From positions 2,762,001 through 2,826,000 of the forward strand of contig NZ_CP197471.1 of the NCBI RefSeq assembly GCF_052180215.1: 64,000 nucleotides of DNA. Direction: 5' to 3'. The translations under genes were made by a program, and so were the position numbers. This document shows, piece after piece, positions 52,311 to 60,301 of the stretch. The notes under the pieces were generated by a model. That model did no database searches and was not told the origin of the DNA. It was given only the letters and a program-made list of their open reading frames with translations. This DNA comes from Pseudoneobacillus sp052180215 (GTDB lineage Bacteria > Bacillota > Bacilli > Bacillales > Cytobacillaceae). Each line of letters opens with the position of its first letter. Position 1 is the first letter of the stretch.

Positions 52311-52326
52311 TGTGATATTTGTCACA
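52311..52326. promoter_or_regulatory. Fnr-like box 2, norZ/DUF2249 intergenic
   Basis: TGTGATATTTGTCACA is a perfect TGTGA-N6-TCACA. It is the same type of site as upstream of the ba3 operon. The intergenic region 52206-52451 is the shared control region for norZ (minus) and the DUF2249 operon (plus). Confidence 0.75.
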
Positions 52327-52451
52327 GAATTGACACTAATTTTAAAAAAGAGTGCATCTTGCTATGATACACGTCACATTTTTAATATAGGAAGCTTGTT
52401 AAACTATGAGTATAGTTCAAATATTAAAGTTTCACTTAAGGAGAGATGGTT

Positions 52452-52694
52452 ATGGAAGCAAAAATAATTGAATTAGATGTTCGTGAGGATATAAAAAATA
52501 AGCTTGAGCCGTTTCAAAAGATCATGACAGCTATCGCTGATTTAAATGAAGATGACGTGTTTGTTCTGCATGCGCCATTTAAACCTGTCCCATTATTTGC
52601 AGTTTTAAAAGCAAAGGGTTTTACCCATGAAACAGAGGAGCTCGAAAAAAAACATTGGAAGATTACCTTCACTAAAAGAGGTGAATCAAAATGA
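52452..52694 (+). CDS. DUF2249 domain protein (second of three)
   Basis: 80 residues from the ATG at 52452 (AAGGAGAG upstream; the ATG at 52446 is too close). IIELDVREDIKNKLEPFQKI, DDVFVLHAPFKPVPLFAVL and the end KHWKITFTKRG. It is related to its neighbour but only at the fold level. It starts the operon; its stop overlaps the next gene by 4 bp. It has no cysteine, so a TusA-like sulfur role is not supported. Confidence 0.8.
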   Translation: MEAKIIELDVREDIKNKLEPFQKIMTAIADLNEDDVFVLHAPFKPVPLFAVLKAKGFTHETEELEKKHWKITFTKRGESK

Positions 52695-52897
52695 TATTAG
52701 ATAATCGTGGGTTAGAACCACCCCAGCCAATGATGCGCACTCTTGCTGCACTTGAAAACTTAAATGACAATGAAACTTTAACGATTATAAATGATCGCAG
52801 ACCCATGTTTTTATACGAACAATTAGAGGAACTTGGCTACCGAAATCGTACTGAACAGCAAGAAGATGGCAGCTATAAGATTGAGATTTTCCGATAA
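52691..52897 (+). CDS. DUF2249 domain protein (third of three)
   Basis: 68 residues: LDNRGLEPPQPMMRTLAALE, then NETLTIINDRRPMFLYEQLE and the end QEDGSYKIEIF. The pattern LDxRGLEPPxPM is that of DUF2249/SirA proteins with Cys replaced. ATGA overlap with the gene before. Two DUF2249 genes in one operon and one across from it indicate a family expanded for this module. Confidence 0.82.
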   Translation: MILDNRGLEPPQPMMRTLAALENLNDNETLTIINDRRPMFLYEQLEELGYRNRTEQQEDGSYKIEIFR

Positions 52898-52912
52898 AAG
52901 TAGGTGATGAAT

Positions 52913-54154
52913 ATGCTTCCGCAAAATGGAAGTGAAACAAATGTAAAGCTCCCCTTTGGCTTTTTCCTTTTCAGCCTAATCGCATTAGTGTTGTCACAGT
53001 TGATTTTAGTTCTGAATGGAGTCCATTTCTCAAATGGGGAATTTAGAGTACCTTCATTATTATCTGCAGCCCATTTTTTTATTTTAGGTTGGGCATTGAT
53101 GATTGCCATGGGCTCGATGTATCAGCTTGTTCCAGTAGCCTTTTTAACACCCATATGGAGTGAAAAACTTGGATTTATTCAATTTAGCGTCCTGTCCATT
53201 GGTGTCACTAGTTTTGGTGCTTGTCTCTATTTTGCACCTCAGCATGCTCTTATTCCAGGAATTCTTACTATAATTGGAATATTGCTATTTTTATTCCAAA
53301 TGTTAATGACTTTAAAAAAGCAAACCAAACCAAATATATTAACTTTATTCGTAGGAACTGGTCTTATTAGCTTACTTATAACCATTCTTTTAGGTATTAC
53401 ATTAATAACATCATGGAAAACTGGAATATTTTCAGGTCATTATGAGGCAATTTTCCGTACGCATCTGCTACTTGGTGTTGGAGGATGGTTTACACTTCTC
53501 ATTTTCGGTTTTTCATATAAAATGGTTCCAATGTTTTCACTTTCTCACGGTTTTACAATGAATCTAGCCAAATATGTATATATATCCTATGTATCAGGAT
53601 TAATTATCAACATTCTAGGTTTTTTCACTGGAATAGACTTTTTACTAAAAATAGGTTTCTTTCTATTATTTATTGGCTTTAGTTTATTTGCCTGGCATGT
53701 TTCAACCATTATTAAAAAAAGAATCAAAAAGAAGCTTGATAAACCTTTTATGTACTCACTCTCAGCAATAGGCTTTGGAATACTCATTCACTTTATATTG
53801 TTTATCAGCTTATTTTCACAAAATGCAAACCATTTAATTGGTCCATTATTATTCCTTTATCTAATGCTTTGGATTGTTTTAAGTATATTAGGTTATTTAT
53901 ATAAAATTGTTCCTTTCTTATGGTGGACTTATAAATACAGCAAAGATGTTGGCAAAAAGGCTGTTCCCGCTCTAAAGGATATGATAAATGATAAGTTAGT
54001 TATTCTATTCTTAACTAGCTTCATCATAAGTTGTTTTCTAATCTATATTGGATTTGTTATGCAAATTTTCACAATCGTGATAGTAGCATTAATACTCTTT
54101 GCCATAACGATTATCGCAGCAACCATAAATATATTACAAGTAATTTTAAAATAA
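52913..54154 (+). CDS. 12-TM heme-copper-oxidase/NnrS-like membrane protein
   Basis: 413 residues (ATG at 52913 with AGTAGGTGAT upstream; ATG 52907 is the alternative). Twelve helices. Membrane His positions include LLSAAHFFILGWALMIAMG and FRTHLLLGVGGWFTLLIFGFSYKMVPMF, which resemble His-containing helices of cytochrome-oxidase subunit I or NnrS. It lacks the CuB His-His pair and the usual subunit I length, so it may be a heme-binding sensor, quinol-handling unit or chaperone for NOR rather than an oxidase. It lies between DUF2249 and SufT-like genes. Confidence 0.65.
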   Translation: MLPQNGSETNVKLPFGFFLFSLIALVLSQLILVLNGVHFSNGEFRVPSLLSAAHFFILGWALMIAMGSMYQLVPVAFLTPIWSEKLGFIQFSVLSIGVTSFGACLYFAPQHALIPGILTIIGILLFLFQMLMTLKKQTKPNILTLFVGTGLISLLITILLGITLITSWKTGIFSGHYEAIFRTHLLLGVGGWFTLLIFGFSYKMVPMFSLSHGFTMNLAKYVYISYVSGLIINILGFFTGIDFLLKIGFFLLFIGFSLFAWHVSTIIKKRIKKKLDKPFMYSLSAIGFGILIHFILFISLFSQNANHLIGPLLFLYLMLWIVLSILGYLYKIVPFLWWTYKYSKDVGKKAVPALKDMINDKLVILFLTSFIISCFLIYIGFVMQIFTIVIVALILFAITIIAATINILQVILK

Positions 54155-54170
54155 ATTAGGGGTGTTTTAT

Positions 54171-54467
54171 ATGGAAATCATTGATAAAGTACGTAATGAG
54201 TTGAAAAATGTATATGATCCAGAGTTAAATATCAATGTTGTGGATTTAGGGTTAATTTATAATATAAAGCAAATATCTGATCGGATCATTGAAATTGATA
54301 TGACCTTAACCACACCAGGATGTCCCTTACATGATAGTATTTCTACAGGAGTAAAACACTGTGTTGAACAAATGGAAGAAGTAGTTCAAGCATTTGTAAA
54401 TATTGTGTGGGAGCCTGCATGGTCACCTGATAAAATGACAGAAGAGGGAAGAAGACAATTATACTAA
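54171..54467 (+). CDS. MIP18/DUF59 family Fe-S assembly factor (SufT/PaaD-like)
   Basis: 98 residues from the ATG at 54171 (AGGGGTG upstream). The family signature is complete: YDPELNINVVDLGLIYNI, then IDMTLTTPGCPLHDSI with the reactive Cys, and near the end VNIVWEPAWSPDKMTEEGR. It helps mature Fe-S proteins. As the last gene of the DUF2249 operon it points to metal-centre maturation or repair. A terminator follows. Confidence 0.88.
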   Translation: MEIIDKVRNELKNVYDPELNINVVDLGLIYNIKQISDRIIEIDMTLTTPGCPLHDSISTGVKHCVEQMEEVVQAFVNIVWEPAWSPDKMTEEGRRQLY

Positions 54468-54469
54468 GT

Positions 54470-54523
54470 AAAAAGCTGATGTTAGGGGTTGCCTTTGGCA
54501 ACCCTTTTACATCAGCTTTTTTT
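54470..54523. terminator. Bidirectional terminator between the SufT-like gene and ypvA
   Basis: Outer arms AAAAAGCTGATGT (54470-54482) and ACATCAGCTTTTT (54509-54521), with an inner GGGTTGCC/GGCAACCC hairpin. T-runs follow on both strands. The stem overlaps the ypvA stop codon. Confidence 0.9.
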
Positions 54524-56431
54524 AATAGTTGGAAGAATATTTTTTATTTTAGAAAAGACTTGTTCATTCGTGTTTTCTTCTAAAAGGATGTGAACGGTTC
54601 CTTTATCATCATGAGTACGAATTAAACGACCAATTCCTTGTCTTAAGCGAAGTAGCATGTACGGTAAATCTACTTGTTCAAACGGATCACTTGCCCCTTC
54701 TCTTTTCGCTTCAAACACTGGATCTAATGGAGGATATGGCAGTGAAAAAATAAGCACATTCTCTAAAGATCTACCCGGTATATCTAATCCTTCCCATAAA
54801 TGTATCGAGCAAAGAACTGAATGTTCTTCGTTTTGAAAATGAGATACTAGGGTACTAATTTCAGCATCGCCTTCAAAATAAGAAGGATAAGGTAGATCAG
54901 ATAAATGAGTCTTGATTATATGCATTTCTTCTTGATTGTTTAATAAAATTAATGCTCGACCCTCTGAACGTATAATCTCATTTTTAATATAACTTAATTT
55001 TTCAAGCATATTTCCCACTTTAAACGTTGGCAATTTTATATTCATATTGTCCTCATAGTTAAAAGGGGATTCAACAGAAAAATATAAATAATCATCGATA
55101 CCTAAGCTTTGAGCTATATAATTAAAGGATTGGTTATCTGATAAAGTTGCCGATGAAAAGATATAAGGTTTCTCTTGAGAGAATACTTCTATACGCATAA
55201 TATCTTCCACGAGTTTAGGCATAATAACAAGCGTTCTTTCACCAGAATGATGCTCAAACCAGGTAATCCCTTTTTGACTTCGTACAAATAAAGAAAGAGA
55301 ATACGTAATTTGTTCTAAATATTCTTCAACAACCTTTAAATCATATTCATTAATGACATAGAGCTCACTCTCAAAAACAAGTTCTTCCTCTACTGCCTGT
55401 AGAATAGATAAAAGTCTTGAGGCAGTATTTAATACATTCTTTGTTTTTTCCACTTTGCGCTTTTCCGACCCTAATGTTTCTTGGGAGACATCTTCCAGTA
55501 ATGAAAAGAATGCTTCACTCTCGTAAATGGCGTCTTCCATAAGATGGAGAGTTTTTTCCCTAACATCATTTGCCATGATTCTTGATAATAATTTTTCAAG
55601 TGTTTGTTCCGTAAATCGGTAAGTAAGTGCTTTTTGACAGGCATATTCTAATAGATGTCCCTCATCAAATACAACACAGCTGCTTTCAGGAAGTAATGGC
55701 AATTGACCCTCACGTTTACGCGAATCCTTTGTCCATATATGCTCCATAAAAAAATCATGTGAGCAAATAATAATATCCTTGGCATTGCGATAATAATCTC
55801 GATGTAAGGTTTGACCACAACGATGGCGTTGGTGACAACTAAAACAATCTTGTACGCTATCCCAAGCAATTTGATTCCATTGTTCATCTTCTAAATGAGG
55901 ATATTCTTTACGATCACCGTACTTTGAAAAGGTTTGCATGGACCCTTTCCCATGAACAAAATCAGGGAGTTGGTGAAACACATCTTGGAAAAGATCTCCT
56001 TCTTCTCTAACCATTGCTGCTTCTAATTTATTTAAACATAAATAAGCATCACGGGATTTAGCTAATCGTACATCCATATTTAATCCAAGGGCCGCTTCAA
56101 TTTTAGCAATATCCCCTTCTTTTTTTACTAGCTGTTCAATTAACGTTTCATCCGCACAGGCAATAATAGCTGGTCTATTCGTATATCTAGCATAACAAAG
56201 AGCATATAAAAGGTAGGCGATTGTTTTACCTGTACCTACTCCAGCTTCTGCAAACATGACCTTTTTTTCTTTAAATGCCTTTTCTAACTGAAATGCCATA
56301 TAAATTTGTTCATCTCGAACTTCAAATCCTGATTCTGGAAGGATATCGTAAAACACATCCCCAATCCAGTCTCCTAATTTCTCATAAAAAGATTCTGTCT
56401 TTGAAACAGAAAAAGGTAAACGATTTGACAT
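54512..56431 (-). CDS. ypvA: DinG-family DNA helicase YpvA
   Basis: 639 residues. XPD/DinG-type SF2 helicase: motif I AEAGVGTGKTIAYLL, II VVFDEGHLL (DEGH variant of DEAH), III/Ia around YIFSSATLSD, and VI LRQGIGRLIRTHDDKG. Cys residues in DCFSCHQRHRCGQTL are spaced for the Fe-S cluster of XPD-type enzymes. There is no N-terminal exonuclease domain, unlike B. subtilis DinG. It is a 5'-3' helicase candidate for repair. GGAGGC upstream of the ATG. Confidence 0.9.
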   Translation of the reverse strand: MSNRLPFSVSKTESFYEKLGDWIGDVFYDILPESGFEVRDEQIYMAFQLEKAFKEKKVMFAEAGVGTGKTIAYLLYALCYARYTNRPAIIACADETLIEQLVKKEGDIAKIEAALGLNMDVRLAKSRDAYLCLNKLEAAMVREEGDLFQDVFHQLPDFVHGKGSMQTFSKYGDRKEYPHLEDEQWNQIAWDSVQDCFSCHQRHRCGQTLHRDYYRNAKDIIICSHDFFMEHIWTKDSRKREGQLPLLPESSCVVFDEGHLLEYACQKALTYRFTEQTLEKLLSRIMANDVREKTLHLMEDAIYESEAFFSLLEDVSQETLGSEKRKVEKTKNVLNTASRLLSILQAVEEELVFESELYVINEYDLKVVEEYLEQITYSLSLFVRSQKGITWFEHHSGERTLVIMPKLVEDIMRIEVFSQEKPYIFSSATLSDNQSFNYIAQSLGIDDYLYFSVESPFNYEDNMNIKLPTFKVGNMLEKLSYIKNEIIRSEGRALILLNNQEEMHIIKTHLSDLPYPSYFEGDAEISTLVSHFQNEEHSVLCSIHLWEGLDIPGRSLENVLIFSLPYPPLDPVFEAKREGASDPFEQVDLPYMLLRLRQGIGRLIRTHDDKGTVHILLEENTNEQVFSKIKNILPTIKKS

Positions 56432-56448
56432 AATGCCTCCATTTTTTC

Positions 56449-56631
56449 TTATTTAATTAGCCTAAAATAAATCTCCAGTTCTTCTTCTGACACAATGATT
56501 TTACCTGCTAATGATTTTGTTTGTAATGCATACTCTTTTACTCCAATAAACTCTGATTCAGAGAGAACAAAAAACCTTGTTCCTTTTTTATAAATTCCTT
56601 TATAATTTTTCTTTAATTTATACCATTTCAT
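56449..56631 (-). CDS. 60-residue protein of unknown function
   Basis: MKWYKLKKNYKGIYKKGTRF, then VKEYALQTKSLAGKIIVSEE and the end LEIYFRLIK. Basic at the start, acidic at the end, strand-rich. Just upstream of ypvA (17-bp gap) and on the same strand, so it is probably co-transcribed with it. AGGATATA is a weak ribosome site. No known motif. Confidence 0.6.
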   Translation of the reverse strand: MKWYKLKKNYKGIYKKGTRFFVLSESEFIGVKEYALQTKSLAGKIIVSEEELEIYFRLIK

Positions 56632-56672
56632 TATATCCTCATATTGAAAAAGAATAATTTATCACTTAGGAC

Positions 56673-56703
56673 AAAAAGACGATGCACAGCACCGTCTTTT
56701 TAT
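56673..56703 (-). terminator. Intrinsic terminator after ypsC
   Basis: AAAAAGACG (56673-56681) and CGTCTTTTT (56693-56701) form the stem, with further partial pairing of GTGC/GCAC-type bases inside. It lies six bases past the ypsC stop. Confidence 0.75.
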
Positions 56704-56708
56704 CTATC

Positions 56709-57857
56709 TCAATTCTCATCACTTTTACGTGGTGGTTTTGGTCCCCAGTATTGATAAAAATCTGTTTTGATAAAGCCATTAAATAACTTACGCTTTTTGG
56801 TAGCAGGCTTGCCATAAAGTTGCTCAAATCCTTCATGGGAAGTTAAGATGTAAATGGACCATGTATCTAATTTGGCGAAGGCCTGTCCCATTTCCCGATA
56901 CATTTTTTCTACTTCTTTTTTCTCCCCAATACGTTCACCATATGGAGGATTTCCCACAATAACTCCATATTGTTGGGGAGTTGAAATATCTCTAACCTGC
57001 ATCTGTTTAAATTTAATTAAATCACCAAGACCTGCTTCGAATGCATTTTCTCCCGCTATTTTGACCATTCGATGGTCGATATCCGAACCCTGGATTTCTA
57101 GTGGTTGATCATATTTAGCTAAATCTTCTGCCTCATTACGAACATCGTCCCACGTACTTTGAGGAATCCAATTCCAGCCTTCAGATACAAATTCACGATT
57201 AAATCCAGGAGCAATATTCTGACCAATTAAGGCTGCTTCAATGGGGATCGTTCCTGAACCACAGAACGGATCAATAAAGGGCTTGTCTGGATACCAATTT
57301 GTTAACATGATAAGAGCTGCTGCTAATGTTTCTTTTAACGGAGCCTCACCTTGATCCGAACGATAGCCTCGTTTGTGCAATCCTCTTCCGCTAGCATCGA
57401 TCGTAATGGTTACAACATCTTTTAATAAAGCTACTTCAATTTTGTATAAGGCTCCGTTTTCATCGAACCATGTGTTTCGTTTATAATGCTTTTTCATTCG
57501 TTCGACTACTGCCTTTTTTACAATAGCTTGACAATCGGAAACGCTAAATAACTTTGATTTTACAGACTTTCCAGTCACAGGAAATTCTGCATCCTCAGGC
57601 AAGTATTGCTCCCATGGTAATGCTTTTGTTTTTTCAAAAAGTTCATCAAACGTAAATGCTTTAAATTCTCCGACTACCACTTTAATTCTATCTGCCGTAC
57701 GAAGCCACATATTACAGCGTGCAATCGCTCGCTCATCGCCATCAAAAATGACTTTTCCATTATCTACGACACATTCATATCCTAAAGCTCTAACCTCTTT
57801 TGCTACTAAAGACTCTAAACCCATAGCCGCTGTTGCAATAATTTTATATTTAGACAT
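56709..57857 (-). CDS. ypsC: THUMP-domain rRNA guanine-N2 methyltransferase YpsC (RlmL-N-like)
   Basis: 382 residues from the ATG at 57857 (AGGTGA upstream; the frame to 57881 has no site). N-terminal THUMP domain (about 1-160), then the methyltransferase: FIDPFCGSGTIPIEAAL is motif I, EIQGSDIDHRMV, and GVIVGNPPYGERI carries NPPY for base methylation. It corresponds to E. coli RlmL's N-terminal half, which makes m2G2445 in 23S rRNA. It stands downstream of rnpB. Confidence 0.92.
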   Translation of the reverse strand: MSKYKIIATAAMGLESLVAKEVRALGYECVVDNGKVIFDGDERAIARCNMWLRTADRIKVVVGEFKAFTFDELFEKTKALPWEQYLPEDAEFPVTGKSVKSKLFSVSDCQAIVKKAVVERMKKHYKRNTWFDENGALYKIEVALLKDVVTITIDASGRGLHKRGYRSDQGEAPLKETLAAALIMLTNWYPDKPFIDPFCGSGTIPIEAALIGQNIAPGFNREFVSEGWNWIPQSTWDDVRNEAEDLAKYDQPLEIQGSDIDHRMVKIAGENAFEAGLGDLIKFKQMQVRDISTPQQYGVIVGNPPYGERIGEKKEVEKMYREMGQAFAKLDTWSIYILTSHEGFEQLYGKPATKKRKLFNGFIKTDFYQYWGPKPPRKSDEN

Positions 57858-57928
57858 TTTTTCACCTAATTTTCTTAACATATATATTTTTTATTTTGTT
57901 CAAAATCTACCGTATGTAAACGAAGTAA

Positions 57929-57952
57929 AAGCTCTCCAATAAAGGAGAGCTT
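57929..57952 (-). terminator. Intrinsic terminator after rnpB
   Basis: AAGCTCTCC (57930-57938) and GGAGAGCTT (57945-57953), followed on the minus strand by TTTAC. It lies about 20 bases past the mature RNA end. Confidence 0.8.
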
Positions 57953-57973
57953 GAACCTTCATTATTTTCTATC

Positions 57974-58391
57974 ATTCATTAATCGCGTTCTGTAAGCCAT
58001 GTTCTGTACCATAGTACTGCAAACGACCAAAGGTCTCGTACACAGGTGGTAATCATCTATCTACAGAATCAGATTCTGTCCTTCTCTCTTGTTCATTTCC
58101 TTAGAGAAGGTGCCCCTACCATCGTTTGGGTTGCTCGCTCGTGGGGTTTACCGCGTTCCACCCTTTTCATTTCTGAAAAGGCTCCGTCACTGTGGCACTT
58201 TTATAGGTATTCATACCATATTCCATAAGAACTTAGGTATTTTCCCAGCCGTCAGCCAGAGCTAAACTCCAACTGCCCTAGCTTATGAATTCGCTAGGCA
58301 CGAACACTACAAGCATCTCAGCTCGTGCGAGCATGGACTTTCCTCTACAATTTATCATTGCAGCGATTACCCGAACGCAATTAATGACTAC
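57974..58391 (-). ncRNA. rnpB: RNase P RNA, Bacillus type B
   Basis: Minus-strand sequence follows B. subtilis RNase P RNA throughout: GTTCGGGTAATCGCTGCA near the 5' end, GAGGAAAGTCCATGCTCGCA (CR-I), the loop GTGTTCGTGCCTAGCGAA, AAAGTGCCACAGTGACG, GGAACGCGGTAAACCCC, GGACAGAAT and the 3' CATGGCTTACAGAACG. The ends are paired as P1 (CATTAATTGCG with CGCGATTAATG). About 418 bases; ends are approximate. It cleaves the 5' leader from pre-tRNA together with RnpA. Confidence 0.97.
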
Positions 58392-58398
58392 ATCAGCT

Positions 58399-58427
58399 AT
58401 TATATGTAATCAAGAGCTGCAACGCAA
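58399..58427 (-). promoter_or_regulatory. Sigma-A promoter of rnpB
   Basis: On the minus strand TTGCGT (58427-58422), a 17-base spacer and TATAAT (58404-58399) lie just before the RNA 5' end, which would be about seven bases on (58392). Confidence 0.7.
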
Positions 58428-58458
58428 TGTTTTTAATTTCAATTTATGGCAATCCCTA

Positions 58459-58767
58459 TCAATCATATAGCTTATTTCCAAAAACATGTTTCTCAAGATT
58501 AGATAATCTTTTTAAAATATCAAAGTTTGTTGTACCTGCTGTTTGCGTAGGTTGACGTCTTGATGCTTCATCAAGCTGTTTTTTCAATCGAATATTTTCT
58601 TGTTGTAAATCTTCAATTTCTTGATGGAAGGCTTCATAGTCTTTAATAATGTAATCCAAAAACTTATCTACATCTTCTTGTTTATATCCTCTAACAGCGG
58701 TTTTAAATTCTTTCTCTAAAATATCCTTTGCCGTTAATTTCACTTTATCTGATAACATTTCGCTCAC
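58459..58767 (-). CDS. gpsB: Cell division protein GpsB
   Basis: 102 residues. DivIVA-like N-terminal domain: LTAKDILEKEFKTAVRGYKQEDVDKFLDYIIKDYE (membrane and partner binding), a coiled coil (YEAFHQEIEDLQQENIRLKKQLDEASRR), and a short conserved C-terminal hexamerisation end (SNLEKHVFGNKL). It links PBP1 and the division machinery. It stands upstream of rnpB in the order ypsA-gpsB-rnpB-ypsC, the same as B. subtilis. GAGGTGAG is upstream of the ATG. Confidence 0.95.
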   Translation of the reverse strand: MSEMLSDKVKLTAKDILEKEFKTAVRGYKQEDVDKFLDYIIKDYEAFHQEIEDLQQENIRLKKQLDEASRRQPTQTAGTTNFDILKRLSNLEKHVFGNKLYD

Positions 58768-58839
58768 CTCGGAATATCTCCAATCATACCATCTATTTTT
58801 TCAAAAATAGCCAAGAATGTCAATTTTATAGATATTTTT

Positions 58840-59403
58840 TTAAAATGAATCCATTTTCTTGCTCATTTCTTCTTCCACAATTAATTGTAAATCATAAAAA
58901 GTAATTTCTCTTATTTCATAATCATGTGTTTCACTATATTTTTTGGCTGCTTCATAAAAATATTTAGGACTGCCATCTTTTTCAGGATCATACATAATGA
59001 TGGATACTTCACTTTTATGCAGAAGCACTTGATTTTTCAAATAAAATTGTTTTGGATTTTCGTATGGTTTATGGGTAATGGATTCGACAAAATCAGCTTG
59101 TACTACTATGGACTCATACCATTCTTTATTCGTTTCACTCCACGTTTCTTCTTGACCTAAAAAAGGAGTAAGGACTGCAAGCTGAAGCTGTGGAAAGTCA
59201 ACCTGAAGATCAAAAACAACTTCTGCCGCCCATAATTCAACACCAAGTTGTCCGCTTATGATGACCCATTCCAAGCCTTCTTCTACTAATGGATAAAGTT
59301 CCTTGTAGATAGCTTGTTTAATGAATGCAACAGAGGCATGATCTTTTTTGAATATCCCTAGTTCATAGGGCTTGTAGCCCGTAATGGTTACATTCTTCTT
59401 CAA
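58840..59403 (-). CDS. ypsA: SLOG-fold protein YpsA (DUF1273)
   Basis: 187 residues with the Rossmann/SLOG pattern of YpsA: VTITGYKPYELGIF, EWVIISGQLGVELWAAEVVF (G-x-x-G-ELW nucleotide-binding loop), LAVLTPF. YpsA is implicated in division and oxidative stress in Bacillus. It is upstream of gpsB with a 72-bp gap and is likely co-transcribed. The sequence keeps the GQLGVE glycines needed for ligand binding. Confidence 0.92.
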   Translation of the reverse strand: MKKNVTITGYKPYELGIFKKDHASVAFIKQAIYKELYPLVEEGLEWVIISGQLGVELWAAEVVFDLQVDFPQLQLAVLTPFLGQEETWSETNKEWYESIVVQADFVESITHKPYENPKQFYLKNQVLLHKSEVSIIMYDPEKDGSPKYFYEAAKKYSETHDYEIREITFYDLQLIVEEEMSKKMDSF

Positions 59404-59534
59404 ATGGTTTTTTGCACCTCTTTTATTTTTCTATTTTAATCATACTAAACAATATGAAAAATATGAACTAAAAGGAAAATTTATGAATATTATCCTACTT
59501 AAAAAAAGTAAAAATTCACTAAACAATATGTATG

Positions 59535-59562
59535 AAAAAACAAGGGCAAAGATGCCCTTGTT
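59535..59562 (-). terminator. Intrinsic terminator after cotD
   Basis: CAAGGGCA (59541-59548) and TGCCCTTG (59553-59560) with TTTTTT on the minus strand. Confidence 0.8.
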
Positions 59563-59570
59563 TTCTTATT

Positions 59571-59978
59571 TTATCGTCCCATTCCTGGGTACATTCCGTA
59601 TCCTGGTGCCATACCTGGAGCCATTCCTGGTGTCATACCCATTCCTGGTCCCATTCCCATTCCAGGTGCCATACCTGGTCCTGGTCCCATTCCCATCCCT
59701 GGAGCAACTCCTGGTGCAGGTGCTACTCCCATTGCTGGCATAGGTCCTGGTCCTGGTCCACAGTTAAAATGCTGATGAGAAACCTCATTTACAGCAGATT
59801 CTGTTTGCGGGAAATAATGCTTATGCTGGAACATCTGATGATTTACGTTTGTTGTATGCGCTGGATGAATATGCGGAACAATGGTATTTGAAAAAGTGTT
59901 AGTTGTGCAGCACTTTGTCGGATGGACAATTGCTGGCATAATATTTGTTGGTCTAGGTCCACAAAACATATTAGACAT
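59571..59978 (-). CDS. cotD: Spore coat protein CotD with a long Gly-Met-Pro repeat tail
   Basis: 135 residues. The first 73 match B. subtilis CotD (75 residues) closely: MPAIVHPTKCCTTNTFSNTI, VPHIHPAHTTNVNHQMFQHK and HYFPQTESAVNEVSHQHF. The remaining 60 are an extra tail of PGMGMGPG/PGMAPGM-type repeats ending YGMYPGMGR. The repeat DNA is of similar composition to the rest and in frame. CotD is an inner coat protein, made in the mother cell under sigma-K. No sigma-K promoter was fixed. Confidence 0.9.
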   Translation of the reverse strand: MSNMFCGPRPTNIMPAIVHPTKCCTTNTFSNTIVPHIHPAHTTNVNHQMFQHKHYFPQTESAVNEVSHQHFNCGPGPGPMPAMGVAPAPGVAPGMGMGPGPGMAPGMGMGPGMGMTPGMAPGMAPGYGMYPGMGR

Positions 59979-60058
59979 TCTCCTTTCGATTATTAGTTTG
60001 TTTACACTAATAGCCTATGATGAAAGGATTTATCTTGTACTAAGGAAAATACCTATTT

Positions 60059-60154
60059 TTATAGAATAGAATAAAAACTATCTTTTAAAGTTGTAAAAAC
60101 AAATGCGGTTAGACAAACAATGACAAAAAATAAAAGTAAAATGGCTTTATACAC
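60059..60154 (-). CDS. 31-residue single-TM peptide
   Basis: GTG start at 60154 with GGAGAGGG six bases upstream, an almost ideal ribosome site. MYKAILLLFFVIVCLTAFVF, then TTLKDSFYSIL: one membrane helix with a short polar end. It lies in the 323-bp gap between yprB and cotD, otherwise featureless. Probably a real small membrane protein; no family assigned. Confidence 0.5.
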   Translation of the reverse strand: MYKAILLLFFVIVCLTAFVFTTLKDSFYSIL

Positions 60155-60301
60155 TTTTTACCCTCTCCATAAAATCATTATCATACAATTTAACATTTTA
60201 CTCTTTTATCCTATGTCAAACAATAACGAAATTATGGCATTTTCATGACAATACATTAAAAAAATGTAACAAAAAGCAAGATAACGTCGAAAAAAAGTGA
60301 T

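Noticed and set aside
59384..59891. Two plus-strand frames of 119 codons over cotD
   Set aside because: They are antisense reading of the repeat tail; low-complexity translation of Ser/His/Trp and no start site.
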